DNA of 64,000 nt from Paraburkholderia sacchari (GTDB lineage: Bacteria; Pseudomonadota; Gammaproteobacteria; Burkholderiales; Burkholderiaceae). Shown piece by piece: positions 51,412 to 60,861 of the stretch. The notes under the pieces were generated by a model, which searched no databases, was not told the DNA's origin, and was given only the letters and a program-made list of their open reading frames with translations. The DNA lies in assembly GCF_000785435.2 (NCBI RefSeq), contig NZ_JTDB02000011.1, positions 1-64,000 on the forward strand, written 5' to 3'. The position numbers and the translations under genes are program-made. The stretch's first letter is position 1; every line of letters starts with the position of its first letter.

Positions 51412-51846
51412 ATGCCCGACTGGAACACCCGGCTGGCCGTGTCCTATACGGCGAACAACCAGACCCGTACGATCACGCCGATCGATTCGTTCACGCCCAC
51501 CTTCACGCTCACCGCGGAGCCGCTGCACTCGATCGAGCATACGCACATCGGCGTGATCTATTCGCCGCAGTCGATGACGTTCTCGATGACGGTGAAGGCC
51601 ATCGGCACGGTTGCCGCGGAGCTCACCACGCTGGCGATCAAACGCACGCCGTTCGACGTCACGCTGCAGGAATCGATGAACGGCAACGACTGGGCGTACG
51701 CATCGGTGGTGATGAGCAACTGCGTCATCACGAGCGCGGTGCCTTCCACCGCAACCGTGACGGGCGCGCCCACGGCGACGTTCTCCGGCTTCTGTCTTGG
51801 CGCGGCCGAGACAGACAAGAGCAACGCCACCGCGACGCTGCCCTAG
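51412..51846 (+). CDS. Probable tail tube protein
   Basis: A 144-residue, beta-rich protein (TRTITPIDSFTPTFTLTAEP, MTFSMTVKAIGTVAAELTTL) with no membrane helix. Size and position directly after the sheath gene are those of the inner tube subunit. The sequence is not an obvious gp19-type match, so the call rests mainly on context. ATG 51412 has AGGAG. Confidence 0.6.
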   Translation: MPDWNTRLAVSYTANNQTRTITPIDSFTPTFTLTAEPLHSIEHTHIGVIYSPQSMTFSMTVKAIGTVAAELTTLAIKRTPFDVTLQESMNGNDWAYASVVMSNCVITSAVPSTATVTGAPTATFSGFCLGAAETDKSNATATLP

Positions 51847-51867
51847 CCCCGCCCGGAGCAACCCATC

Positions 51868-52101
51868 ATGCCCAACGGACACGACACGCCAGATCCGACC
51901 TCGGGAACGCTCGTGCACGACGGCCATTCGATCGGCTGGTCGCTCGGTTCCGAAGCGGACGAGGCGAGCGGCAGCGGCCCGCCGGAGGTGCACTACCACT
52001 TCCCGGTGGAGATCGAGGTCCGCAACACGGTGGCGGCCGTCGACGAGGACCGCCTGATTCACGCCACGCTGGAACGGCTCGCCCGCGAGCTGACCGGCTG
52101 A
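51868..52101 (+). CDS. Small conserved-context protein (77 aa), unknown
   Basis: The N-terminal half is Gly/Ser/Asp-rich; the C-terminal half is ordered, FPVEIEVRNTVAAVDEDRLI followed by an amphipathic helix. That second half resembles the first ~35 residues of the giant protein encoded 20 bases later (PVRLSVDLDAIEHRPADLDA then a helix). It occupies the place of a tail-tube chaperone gene. ATG 51868 follows GGAG. Confidence 0.55.
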   Translation: MPNGHDTPDPTSGTLVHDGHSIGWSLGSEADEASGSGPPEVHYHFPVEIEVRNTVAAVDEDRLIHATLERLARELTG

Positions 52102-52120
52102 TACCCGCTTCTTTGCGCGT

Positions 52121-55100
52121 ATGCGGATCAACGTCAACATCCCGGTGCGTTTGTCTGTGGACCTCGATGCGATCGAGCATCGCCCGGCCGACCTCGACGC
52201 CGCGCTCGCGGCGGCGATGGCGCGCGCAATGCGGCGCTCGTCGGCGGCAACGGCGCGCTCCGGGGATCCTTCGGCCATCGTCGTGCACGACCCGACTTTC
52301 CTGTGGCGCGGCGCGAACCTGCGCAGCGTCCCGGCCGAAACCCGTCAGGATACCGAAGCGCGCCTCGCGCGCGTGATCCAGCGCTCGGCGCGCACGCAGG
52401 CGACAACCTCAGCCACGACGGCAACGGGCGCGCGCTTGCGCCGGCGGCCGTGGCGCGGCTGGCAAACGCTGACAAGCATTAATTTTCACGCCAAGGTCGG
52501 CGAATACCTCGCGTTCCTCGACACCTCCATCCACGACCGCACTGCCGATTACGCCACGCTCTACGCGGACTACGAGGAGCAGCTGAAATGGGTCTCGCTG
52601 TGGGTCGTGCGGGTCGACCGTCCGTACCGGCGCGACGATCTCTCGGCGGAACTGTCCGCTCGCGCGTTGGAGCTGAGCCGTGCGCACCCCGGACGCGAAG
52701 ACGGGTTCTGGGTGATCAACCTGTCCGAGCGAGACCGGCAGCGCGTGATCGAACTCGATCAAGACAATCTCGTTGCGGGCGCCACACCCGACCTGAGAAG
52801 CAACGGCCGCTACCTCAGAATCTACGGCGGCGAGGTCTATCTGATGCCCGGCGCGCAGGTCATCTTCACGATGATGGTCCTGCCGACCATCTCTCTGGAG
52901 ACCTATGCGCGGCCCGGCACGCCGGTCGACGTCGAGGTCCGCAACCGCGACCTGGAGTTCCTCGTCTACCAGGACGGGTTTCGCGATGCGCTGGGCGTGT
53001 CATGGCCCGACTTCATCGCCGCGATGGGCGACGAAACGACGACACTGCACGTGGCACCGGTCGAAGTCACCGCGCCGGTGCTTCCGCCGACGCTGCAGCA
53101 GCTCGTCGAGATGCGCGACGCGCTGCCGCCCGCCGGCTCGCTCGCCTACCGCAAGCGCGACCTCCGCCTGCTCAACCAGGACACCCTGGACACGCTGCCT
53201 GACGTTGTGCGCACAACCGTCACGCCGTTGACGACCCCGGCCACGCTGGCGCTCGATGCGGACAGCCGCTGGGGCCGCTGGCGAGTCGGCTGGCGCGGCG
53301 CGCTGCTGTCCGCGACCTTCGCGCTGAGCGAGGACCAGCAGTTCGCGGTCGGCCATCGTGCGCGGGCCGAGCAGATCGCGGAGGCCATCGTCGCGCTGCT
53401 CGGCAGCTATCCGCAAGGCGATTCGCTGGCTGAAATCCCGTGGTGGAGCAGACTCGACGCGCTCTGCACCAGCGACCTCGGGGCGCGCGCCAGCGGGGCC
53501 GGGCGCCTCACGATGTTCGACCTCATCATGGAGGCGCTAGAGCGGCGTGAAGGCGGCCGGTGGTTCGATGCGCTGCTGGACAAAATGGCGAGCACGCGCG
53601 GCGACGCCGCCCTGCATTTCATCCAGGCGGCCACGACGTCGGCGCGCTACAACGCGCATCCGCGCATCAGCCAGATGCGCAGCGACTACAACAACGCAAC
53701 GCGCGCGGCGCTCAGGAACGCCTACTTCCCCGATACCGGCGCGATGTGGCTGTTCCACGACGCCGAGCGGCGCGTGGCACGCAACGGCGTGGTCGCCGAC
53801 GCGTACGCCGACTATGCATCGCACGCGCGCGTGAAGCACCTGCGCGAAGAACGGCGCGCCGAGTTCGACGCCGCGCTGGAGACCGCGGCCAATCAACTGC
53901 TCGCGGACATCATGGCCGGCCGGGTTGCGAAGGACTTCAACAACCAGGAGTTCGCGAACGAAGCGATCAACCGCGCGGTAGCCGCAATCCACCTCTCGAA
54001 CGACGACTTCGAAACCGTCACCCAGATCACGTCATTGCGCGTGACCGCGATCGAGTTTGTCGTCGACCGCGGCATCGAGCGCTACAACGTGACCTTCAAC
54101 ATGGTCCAGAAGATCGAAGGCGAAGCGAACTGGACCGATCTTCCCGGCACGAGCCGCACGTCCACGGAACTCGAATTCGAGTGGCTCCTGTTCGGCTGGG
54201 ATCTGGGCCGCATGGGCGACCGCCTGGAGACGGTCGGGCTCGTGATCGGCGGCATCGCGGTGATTGCCGTCGCGTGGGAAGCCGGCATCGTCACCGCGCT
54301 GGTCGAGGCGGCCGGCGGCACGGGGGCCGTGCTGACCTCGGTGGTCGTCTCGGAGATCCTCTATCTCGCGACCGCGAAGCACTACAGCCTCGAAGGCTTC
54401 GTGATGGCGGCGATCGACGGCTATCTGTTCGCGCTGACCTTCCGCTTCGCGGGCATCGGCGGGCGCGCGATCGCACTGCGCATCGGGCGCGCGACGATGC
54501 CGCAAATCGTCGGCGGCTGGGTCGCGGAACGGCTGTTCGTGGGCATCGTCGGCGGGTCGCTCGGCGGCGGCGCAGTGGTGTTCTCGCATGGCCTCGCCGA
54601 CAGCCTGCTGCACGATGGGCCGGGGCCGAGCCTCGGCCAATACGTGCGCGGCATGACGATGGGCGCCGTGTTCGGGCTGTTCGGCGAGTTCGTGATCGGC
54701 CCGGCGCTGCAGGGCGCGTTCCGGGTCGGCGGGCAAACCGTGCTGAACACCGCCGACGAGGCCATCGCCGTGATCCGTCGATCAGGCGTCTCGCCGGCCC
54801 GCTACGCGGCCGAGATCTCGCAGGCGCTGTCTGCGATCCGCCAGCGTCTCGCGACCTTCCTCGAAGAGTCGAGCGTCCAGACGATCATCACCGGCCTGCG
54901 CGAGCGCATGGCGACGCTCGGCGAAGGGCTGAGCCTCGGCAGCATCGGGCGGCGCTTCGAGTTCTCGATGTTCCGCCGGGTGTTCGAACTCGCCGACATC
55001 GGCATGGGTCCAGTCGAGACCGACGGGCTCGAACGGCTGTTGTCGACGACCGAGTCCGGCGCGGCGCGCATGTCGCAGGAGGAACTGCTGGCGTTCCTGA

Positions 55101-56878
55101 ACCGGGTGGCGGTCGACAAAGGCCGCGCGCAGAAACTGCTGAACGCGCTCGGGCGGCTTACCGACGAACGCGCGGGTGCGCTGATCGGCGGCGGGCAGCT
55201 CGACGGTCTGGCGTCGTCGCCTAATCTGCTGCATCACCTGACGGCTGGCGACATCAACCGCATCTGGGACGTGCTCGCCGGTCCGTCGTTCCGGCTTTCG
55301 GCCGCCGATTGCGAGGCCTTCCTCGGCCGGCTCGCGCCCTTTGCCGACGAACAGCAGATCGCGGCGCTGGAAATACTTCGTCGTCCGGAGCAACTCGTAA
55401 CGCCGGAAGGCGTCGCTCAGGCGCTCGAAAAAGGCGGCTTGAATGCTGGCGTTGGCGAGGGACTCGACCGCCTGTACGGCGCGCTGGAGTCGGCGGCGGC
55501 CGATACATTGATGCGCGCGATCCCGGCCGCCGATGCGCCCGGCTACCTACGCTGGCTCGGCGCGCAGCGCCAGGAAATCGTCAACCAGCTTGCGCAGGAC
55601 GGTTTTCTCGAACCGTTGGCGAGCGCGCCGCACGCGCTCGATTTCATCGGCCGCAACGGGCTTGACTCGTTCCGCACGCTCGCGGCCGCGCATGGCCCGT
55701 TCGGCGCCACGATTGCCGAGGCGGTGGCCGGTCTCGATGCCTTCGCAGGAGCGCTGCGCGCCTTCTCGCAAGACCAGCAGGATCTCGCGGTCGCCACGCT
55801 GCTGCGGGCCGGCAACCGGGTTCCGCCGGACTCGCTGCTGTTCGTGTTGCAGCAGCATCTGACGCTCGACGCGGAACTCCAGCGCGCGCTCGACAACGTC
55901 TACGTCGAACGCTCGGGCATGACCGTGCAGGAATTCCAGCGGCTCACGGGCGCGCGCTTCGACGCGGCGCTGCGCGGGTTGTATCGGGACGACCTGCCGT
56001 ACTGGAACGAACTGGGACACGCCGAGGCCATCATACGTCATGACGAAGTGATGGAAATGCTGCGCCAGCGCGCCAATCGCACGCCTTTCCGGAACTTCGT
56101 GGGCCGCTACCCGGGCCACGAAGGCGCGGCGATCGACGCGCTCGGCCGGCTCCTCGCGCGCGTGCGCGCGCTGAGCGGCGGCACCCTGCAGCGCTTCGAG
56201 ATGACCGACCTGATCCAGGCGCTCCAGTCGGTGACGACACGCGGACCGACGCCGATCGCCGAAATCGACCAGATCGCCGCCGATATCGGCCAGTCGGGAT
56301 TCCCGACCCGCACGGTCGGCGCCGGGGCCAGGGCCACGACCTTCCCGTCCGCGGCTGAGGAAGCGCGCGCGTATGTGAGGCTGCTGGGCGACAACGTCTC
56401 GCCGGCTCAGGCGCAAACCATGCTGACGCTGCCTGCCGATGTCAATGTGGCTAGCGTGGAAGTGGCCGGTGAAGGCGAGAGAGGTCCGGACGTCCTGCTC
56501 ACGACCGACACCGGGCAAACCATCGGCCGCGAGTCGGTGGCCACGCGCATTCCCACGGTCGACCGTGCCGATCCGCTCAGTTCGCTTCAGCGGAACTTGA
56601 ATAGCGCCAGTCTCAGCCACAAGATCGACGAATACGCCGCCGGCGGCATCTATGCCAGGCGCGGGGGGATTCGCTGGTTGCGCAGGGAGATCGACGTGCG
56701 CATCGACCCATCTGTGGATAGCTTCTCCTATGACGCTCTGCTCGCGCAAATGCAGGCGGACGGCTCGCTCGCGCCGTTTCTGGACCGCGTGATCCGCGAT
56801 AACGCGGGCTGGACGAATATCAGCCGGATTCGCTTCTACAATTCGCAGGGCGCCTTGGTTCACACCTGGACACCCTGA
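52121..56878 (+). CDS. Giant 1585-aa protein: tape measure or CIS cargo toxin
   Basis: I do not recognise the family. Residues 1-45 form a small beta-helix module shared with the preceding 77-aa protein. Residues 110-700 are alpha-rich. A glycine-rich hydrophobic block fills about 705-870 (LVIGGIAVIAVAWEAGIVTA, VVVSEILYLATAKHYSLEGF), enough for several membrane-inserting helices. 880-1440 is helical (DGLERLLSTTESGAARMSQE). The last ~140 residues differ: GPDVLLTTDTGQTIGRESV (Asp1457, Glu1471) weakly recalls a PD-(D/E)xK nuclease with Val where Lys is expected. It sits where a tape measure belongs, yet the domain plan is like that of a polymorphic toxin. Confidence 0.5.
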   Translation: MRINVNIPVRLSVDLDAIEHRPADLDAALAAAMARAMRRSSAATARSGDPSAIVVHDPTFLWRGANLRSVPAETRQDTEARLARVIQRSARTQATTSATTATGARLRRRPWRGWQTLTSINFHAKVGEYLAFLDTSIHDRTADYATLYADYEEQLKWVSLWVVRVDRPYRRDDLSAELSARALELSRAHPGREDGFWVINLSERDRQRVIELDQDNLVAGATPDLRSNGRYLRIYGGEVYLMPGAQVIFTMMVLPTISLETYARPGTPVDVEVRNRDLEFLVYQDGFRDALGVSWPDFIAAMGDETTTLHVAPVEVTAPVLPPTLQQLVEMRDALPPAGSLAYRKRDLRLLNQDTLDTLPDVVRTTVTPLTTPATLALDADSRWGRWRVGWRGALLSATFALSEDQQFAVGHRARAEQIAEAIVALLGSYPQGDSLAEIPWWSRLDALCTSDLGARASGAGRLTMFDLIMEALERREGGRWFDALLDKMASTRGDAALHFIQAATTSARYNAHPRISQMRSDYNNATRAALRNAYFPDTGAMWLFHDAERRVARNGVVADAYADYASHARVKHLREERRAEFDAALETAANQLLADIMAGRVAKDFNNQEFANEAINRAVAAIHLSNDDFETVTQITSLRVTAIEFVVDRGIERYNVTFNMVQKIEGEANWTDLPGTSRTSTELEFEWLLFGWDLGRMGDRLETVGLVIGGIAVIAVAWEAGIVTALVEAAGGTGAVLTSVVVSEILYLATAKHYSLEGFVMAAIDGYLFALTFRFAGIGGRAIALRIGRATMPQIVGGWVAERLFVGIVGGSLGGGAVVFSHGLADSLLHDGPGPSLGQYVRGMTMGAVFGLFGEFVIGPALQGAFRVGGQTVLNTADEAIAVIRRSGVSPARYAAEISQALSAIRQRLATFLEESSVQTIITGLRERMATLGEGLSLGSIGRRFEFSMFRRVFELADIGMGPVETDGLERLLSTTESGAARMSQEELLAFLNRVAVDKGRAQKLLNALGRLTDERAGALIGGGQLDGLASSPNLLHHLTAGDINRIWDVLAGPSFRLSAADCEAFLGRLAPFADEQQIAALEILRRPEQLVTPEGVAQALEKGGLNAGVGEGLDRLYGALESAAADTLMRAIPAADAPGYLRWLGAQRQEIVNQLAQDGFLEPLASAPHALDFIGRNGLDSFRTLAAAHGPFGATIAEAVAGLDAFAGALRAFSQDQQDLAVATLLRAGNRVPPDSLLFVLQQHLTLDAELQRALDNVYVERSGMTVQEFQRLTGARFDAALRGLYRDDLPYWNELGHAEAIIRHDEVMEMLRQRANRTPFRNFVGRYPGHEGAAIDALGRLLARVRALSGGTLQRFEMTDLIQALQSVTTRGPTPIAEIDQIAADIGQSGFPTRTVGAGARATTFPSAAEEARAYVRLLGDNVSPAQAQTMLTLPADVNVASVEVAGEGERGPDVLLTTDTGQTIGRESVATRIPTVDRADPLSSLQRNLNSASLSHKIDEYAAGGIYARRGGIRWLRREIDVRIDPSVDSFSYDALLAQMQADGSLAPFLDRVIRDNAGWTNISRIRFYNSQGALVHTWTP

Positions 56879-56904
56879 CCGACGAAACCTTGCGGGACGA
56901 GACG

Positions 56905-57624
56905 ATGCACGCAATAGACCTGATATTGGAGCTTCCATCGACAGGCGGTCCGGCCAGCGATCCGACCGGGATCCTCCGTCGCCTCGTGGAGCGCTGGTCC
57001 CCGGAGGTCTTTCTGCCGATGGAGTGCCGCGCGGCCGTTTCCGGGGAGCCGTTCTGCTGGCCGCCCTCCGCTTCGCCCGATCGCGACGCCGCCCCCTGGA
57101 CCGGCGAGACGGTCGCGCAGTGGCCAGTCACGAAGCTTGACGGACATGCCGCAGTGACGCCTGACGTTTTCGATCGCCTTCCCGCCGGAGATCGCTATGC
57201 GGTGCAGTTGATCGGCGGCCTGCGCTTCGTCGAGCCGGACGTGTCTGCCGAGCCGGCCTGGTACGGCCGCGTCGCGGCTGTGGACACCGCCGGTCAGCCG
57301 CCGATTCTGCTCACGCTTGCCTACGTCAGCCTCCATTGGCAGGCGAACTGGCGCGAGATCCGCCTGCGCTTTCCGATGCTCGGCTACCCGCTGAGCGGCC
57401 AGCTCCCGCGCTTCGACGACGAAGGCAGGCCATCCGGCCAACAGCCGACGGACGTGGTGGAGCGCAACCGGCGTAGCGTAATCGAAGCGTTCTCTCACTG
57501 CGCGAGCGCCCTCGGTTTCGAGCCGGAGCAAGTGTCGTGGTCGGTGGAAACAGAAGAAGGCACGCCCGCGGCCGTGCACGAAGCGATCGCCGCGTTACTG
57601 CAAGAAGCAACCGGGAGGATATAG
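56905..57624 (+). CDS. Unknown 239-aa protein following the giant protein
   Basis: ATG 56905 (TTG 56890 is an alternative) opens MHAIDLILELPSTGGPASDP; the protein is soluble, with PAWYGRVAAVDTAGQPPILL and NWREIRLRFPMLGYPLSGQL as typical stretches. I do not recognise it. It starts 27 bases after the giant gene, and its TAG abuts the next ATG (TAGATG). If the giant protein is a toxin this is the obvious immunity or chaperone candidate; if it is a tape measure this is more likely a tail assembly protein. The tight coupling into structural genes slightly favours the latter. Confidence 0.5.
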   Translation: MHAIDLILELPSTGGPASDPTGILRRLVERWSPEVFLPMECRAAVSGEPFCWPPSASPDRDAAPWTGETVAQWPVTKLDGHAAVTPDVFDRLPAGDRYAVQLIGGLRFVEPDVSAEPAWYGRVAAVDTAGQPPILLTLAYVSLHWQANWREIRLRFPMLGYPLSGQLPRFDDEGRPSGQQPTDVVERNRRSVIEAFSHCASALGFEPEQVSWSVETEEGTPAAVHEAIAALLQEATGRI

Positions 57625-58119
57625 ATGGCCTCCAGCTACCAGAACTACGCGAACATCCCGTCGGCGATCATCTCGGACGGCATCCTGCCGATTCCGATCT
57701 GGGCCGTCACGACGATGAAGCTCACAGAGACCTACCACCTGCCGCCGATCGGCTCCACCGGCGCGCGGGCGATCGTGGGCGTGCACGACGACACTATCGA
57801 CCTGACCGGCGTGCTGGTCGGCATGGAGCGTTTCGCGTGGAAGCTCGCGCTCGAAACGCTGGCCGAGTCGAGCAAGCGCGGCACGGCGCTCGGCTCGTTC
57901 ACGGGCGGCAAGGTGTCGGGCCTGATCCTGATCACCGCGATGACGATTCGCACCGACATGCAGATCCAGTCGCTGACCTTCACGGCCAGCACGACCAAAC
58001 GCGAAGCGCTCGACGTGTCGATCCAGCTTGCCTACATGCCGCTGCCCGGCGCGCTCGGCAAGCTGCTCGATCTCGCGAGCGTCGGCGTGGGCGCACTGAT
58101 GGACGTCGGAGGGAACTGA
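57625..58119 (+). CDS. GpU-like tail protein
   Basis: A 164-residue protein. The middle (TIDLTGVLVGMERFAWKLAL, LAESSKRGTALGSFTGGKVS, then a long strand and SIQLAYMP) follows the pattern of P2 GpU-type tail completion proteins: a gain-of-function loop, an alpha helix, then paired strands. The similarity is by eye and weak. It is coupled to the preceding gene (TAGATG) and behind GGGAGGA. Confidence 0.45.
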   Translation: MASSYQNYANIPSAIISDGILPIPIWAVTTMKLTETYHLPPIGSTGARAIVGVHDDTIDLTGVLVGMERFAWKLALETLAESSKRGTALGSFTGGKVSGLILITAMTIRTDMQIQSLTFTASTTKREALDVSIQLAYMPLPGALGKLLDLASVGVGALMDVGGN

Positions 58120-58121
58120 CC

Positions 58122-58769
58122 ATGCCTGCGCCGCCCATCCCCGTCGACCGTTATCTGACGCCCGCCGACCCGCCGGCCGCCCCCGACGGCTTCGCGACGC
58201 TCGCGCAGAAAATCATGACCGGCATTCCGCAGCCCATCACGCTCGACGCCGACTTCACCGCCGTGCTCGCGGTGCCCACCGGCCTTGGCGGCGAATGGCA
58301 ACAGCCAGACCCGGCCGCCGTGGTGTCGGCCAGCACCGTGCAGACGGATCCATGCGATCCGGCCGCCAATCCTGCTGCGAGCGCGCCGGTCTGCAATGTC
58401 GAGCGCTCGACCGCGCGGCTGCTGATCCAGCGCGGCGGCACCAACGTGGCGTCGATCCCGCTCACGGCCGGCGCGACGTTCAGCGTGCCCGCCGACGGCG
58501 GCGGCACAGCGGGACGTCTCGAAGTATCGGTGCTGTCGTGGGATCTGCGCGCGGGCTCGATGATCGGCCCAGGCGACTACGGCTCGACGCTCACGCTCGC
58601 GTGGCGCCGCAACGACACGGGCGTGCAGACCTTCGGGCCGGTGCCGCTCAACCCCTTCCTGCGCCTGCGTCTGCCGCCGAGCATCACGATGCGCTCGGTG
58701 GTCAGCCTGAACCTCGCGCAGGCGCTCTACGACCGGCTGCGCATCACGATCCCGAGGGTCTTGCGATGA
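58122..58769 (+). CDS. Unknown 215-aa baseplate-region protein
   Basis: The product is Pro-rich at the N-terminus (PAPPIPVDRYLTPADPPAAP), then beta-rich (ARLLIQRGGTNVASIPLTAG, LTLAWRRNDTGVQTF). No family is recognised. ATG 58122 follows GGAGGG two bases past the previous stop, and its own end shares ATGA with the hub/spike gene, so it is tightly coupled and probably part of the baseplate. Confidence 0.55.
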   Translation: MPAPPIPVDRYLTPADPPAAPDGFATLAQKIMTGIPQPITLDADFTAVLAVPTGLGGEWQQPDPAAVVSASTVQTDPCDPAANPAASAPVCNVERSTARLLIQRGGTNVASIPLTAGATFSVPADGGGTAGRLEVSVLSWDLRAGSMIGPGDYGSTLTLAWRRNDTGVQTFGPVPLNPFLRLRLPPSITMRSVVSLNLAQALYDRLRITIPRVLR

Positions 58770-60850
58770 GCCTCCCGACGCTGTCTGCGAACCAGGTGAT
58801 GATCGGCAACGCGTCCGGCTGGGCGCTCACGTTCCACACGGAAGTGAACGGCAAGATCTCAACCGCGCCCGCCGTGCTGACCGTGTGCTCGGCCGACTAC
58901 GAAGCGCGGCTGAGCGCAACGCTGCCGGCCGGGCTCGAAGCCGGCGCATGTTCGATCACGATCGAAGGCATGACCGACGCCGATTACGCGACAATCGCCC
59001 AGACCGGCGCGGCGTCGCAGCCGACGGTCGCGCAGCTCTACCTGTATTGGATCGACGCGAACGCGAGCCCGCTGGGCTATCTCGCCAACCTCGGCGGCCT
59101 GACCGACACCCTTGGGCGCTTCGATCCTTCGTCGATGGCGTCGTCGCTGGTTTCGGTGCTGCGTATCGTCAAGGTGACGCGCACGGCGGGCGTGCGCCGC
59201 TACGAAGCGACCATCGAGTGCAAGGAGCGCGTCTATCAAAACCTCGCGACGATGCGGATCGCGCAGCCGGTGAGCGGCAACAAGCTCAGCGATGCGGTCA
59301 CGACGATCGGGCAGCGCACGGGCATCGACATCCAGTTGCAGGGCTTCGGCGCCGATGGCTCGATGCCGACGGCGAGCGGCAATTCAAGCGGTAGTGCAAC
59401 TAGCAGTTCAGGCGGCAGCGCCGGAACGAGTCCCGGCGACGAACAGATATCGATCGACTCGGGCGGCACCTATGCCGCCGCGCTCACGGACCTCGCGACC
59501 AGGATGGAGCACGCAAGCGGCAAGTACGGGCGCGGCCTGATGGTGATCCGCAACGGCACGCTCTATTTCGGAGTCCGTCAATTCCCGCTCGATGGCGACT
59601 CGAAGCCGCTGACGCTCGGCAGCGGACTGCTCGGCACCGAAACGCTCGACCCGGTGCAAGCCGATCCGGACGCTTCCCCGGACTCGACCACGCCCGCCAC
59701 CGCCCCTGCCCCCAAACGCCGCCAGTTCAAGCTCACGCTCAAGGGCCGGCCCGATATCAAGCCAGGCGACATGGCGACCTTCGACAGCCCCCCAGACGAA
59801 ATGAAGACCCAGCCGGGCTTTCTGGATTCGCTGCTCGGCGGCGCGTTCGCCGGTTCGATTCTTCCCGGCATGGGCGCGGACACGATCACGCATCCGGTCA
59901 ATCTTTACGTGACCTCTGTGACGCACGCGCTCGGCCGGGCGACCGGTTTCGTCACGACCGTAACGGGCGTCGAGATCGCCGACCTGTCGCAGCCGTGGGA
60001 TACCGCATCCGGCGCGGGCGCACATACGCCGGGCCGCACGACGGGCACCACAGGCGCCCGCTCGGATGGCGCCGCATCGGCAGCTTCCGCGATCCGCCAG
60101 GCAGTGCGCGAAGGCGCGCAAACGCCGCGCAGCGTCGACATCGGCGAGGTGCGCGGCTTTCATCCGTCCGGCGGCGGCTCGGCCGAGCCGCCGGGCCAGA
60201 CCGAGCGTGTGTTTCGCGGCCTCGTGGATCCGGACGGGCGCGCCAATCAGGCCCGGCGCCTCGACATCCGGCGCGATACCCCCGCGCCGCTCGAAGGCGT
60301 GAGCTACGCGTCGCCATTCGCGTGGGGCAAATGCGGGCTGGTGCTGCCGCGCTACCCCGGCACGCGCGTGGTGCTCGCGCATCGCAACGGCCGCGCCGAA
60401 GATCCCGTGGACATCGGCGCATTGTGGACATCGGGGCACGGGCCGGCATCGCAGCCCGGCGACTACTGGCTGACGCTGCCCGCCGGCGTCGACCAGGGAA
60501 ACCGCAGCCAGGTGGACGACACGAAAACGCCCGCCGAGTACGCCGGCAAGGTCACGAACGACCTGATCGACGCCGACGGCAACCGGATCATCGAGGTCGG
60601 CGAACTCACGGTGCGAGTGGGCAGCGACCATCTCGGGAACGCAGGCAAGCGGCCCGACCGGCCGGAGCAAAAAAACCAGGGCTCGGTGACGATCGAGCAC
60701 ACCAGCGGGCAATCGTCGATCGTCATGAAGCAGGACGGCAGCGTGACCATCACGGCGAAGAACATCACCATCGACGCCGGGGACGGGACCATCACGATGA
60801 AAGCGAACAGCGTCGATGTTCAGGTGAAGTCCAACATGAACGTTCATTGA
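58766..60850 (+). CDS. Baseplate hub/spike protein (gp27-gp5, VgrG-like)
   Basis: A 694-residue central spike. The gp27-like part (about 1-400) includes a Ser/Gly linker near 205-225. An OB-type gp5 domain follows around 465-580 (FRGLVDPDGRANQARRLDIR, GVSYASPFAWGKCGLVLPRY, ALWTSGHGPASQP). The C-terminus is a beta-helix needle made of short repeats (GSVTITAKNITIDAGDGTIT). There is no lysozyme domain. The ATG shares ATGA with the upstream stop. The PAAR-like tip gene follows 11 bases later. Confidence 0.8.
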   Translation: MSLPTLSANQVMIGNASGWALTFHTEVNGKISTAPAVLTVCSADYEARLSATLPAGLEAGACSITIEGMTDADYATIAQTGAASQPTVAQLYLYWIDANASPLGYLANLGGLTDTLGRFDPSSMASSLVSVLRIVKVTRTAGVRRYEATIECKERVYQNLATMRIAQPVSGNKLSDAVTTIGQRTGIDIQLQGFGADGSMPTASGNSSGSATSSSGGSAGTSPGDEQISIDSGGTYAAALTDLATRMEHASGKYGRGLMVIRNGTLYFGVRQFPLDGDSKPLTLGSGLLGTETLDPVQADPDASPDSTTPATAPAPKRRQFKLTLKGRPDIKPGDMATFDSPPDEMKTQPGFLDSLLGGAFAGSILPGMGADTITHPVNLYVTSVTHALGRATGFVTTVTGVEIADLSQPWDTASGAGAHTPGRTTGTTGARSDGAASAASAIRQAVREGAQTPRSVDIGEVRGFHPSGGGSAEPPGQTERVFRGLVDPDGRANQARRLDIRRDTPAPLEGVSYASPFAWGKCGLVLPRYPGTRVVLAHRNGRAEDPVDIGALWTSGHGPASQPGDYWLTLPAGVDQGNRSQVDDTKTPAEYAGKVTNDLIDADGNRIIEVGELTVRVGSDHLGNAGKRPDRPEQKNQGSVTIEHTSGQSSIVMKQDGSVTITAKNITIDAGDGTITMKANSVDVQVKSNMNVH

Positions 60851-60861
60851 GGAGCATCGCC

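Noticed and set aside
52121..56878. Giant protein as a classical eCIS DUF4157 toxin
   Set aside because: No HExxH-type metalloprotease motif or DUF4157 pattern was found in it.
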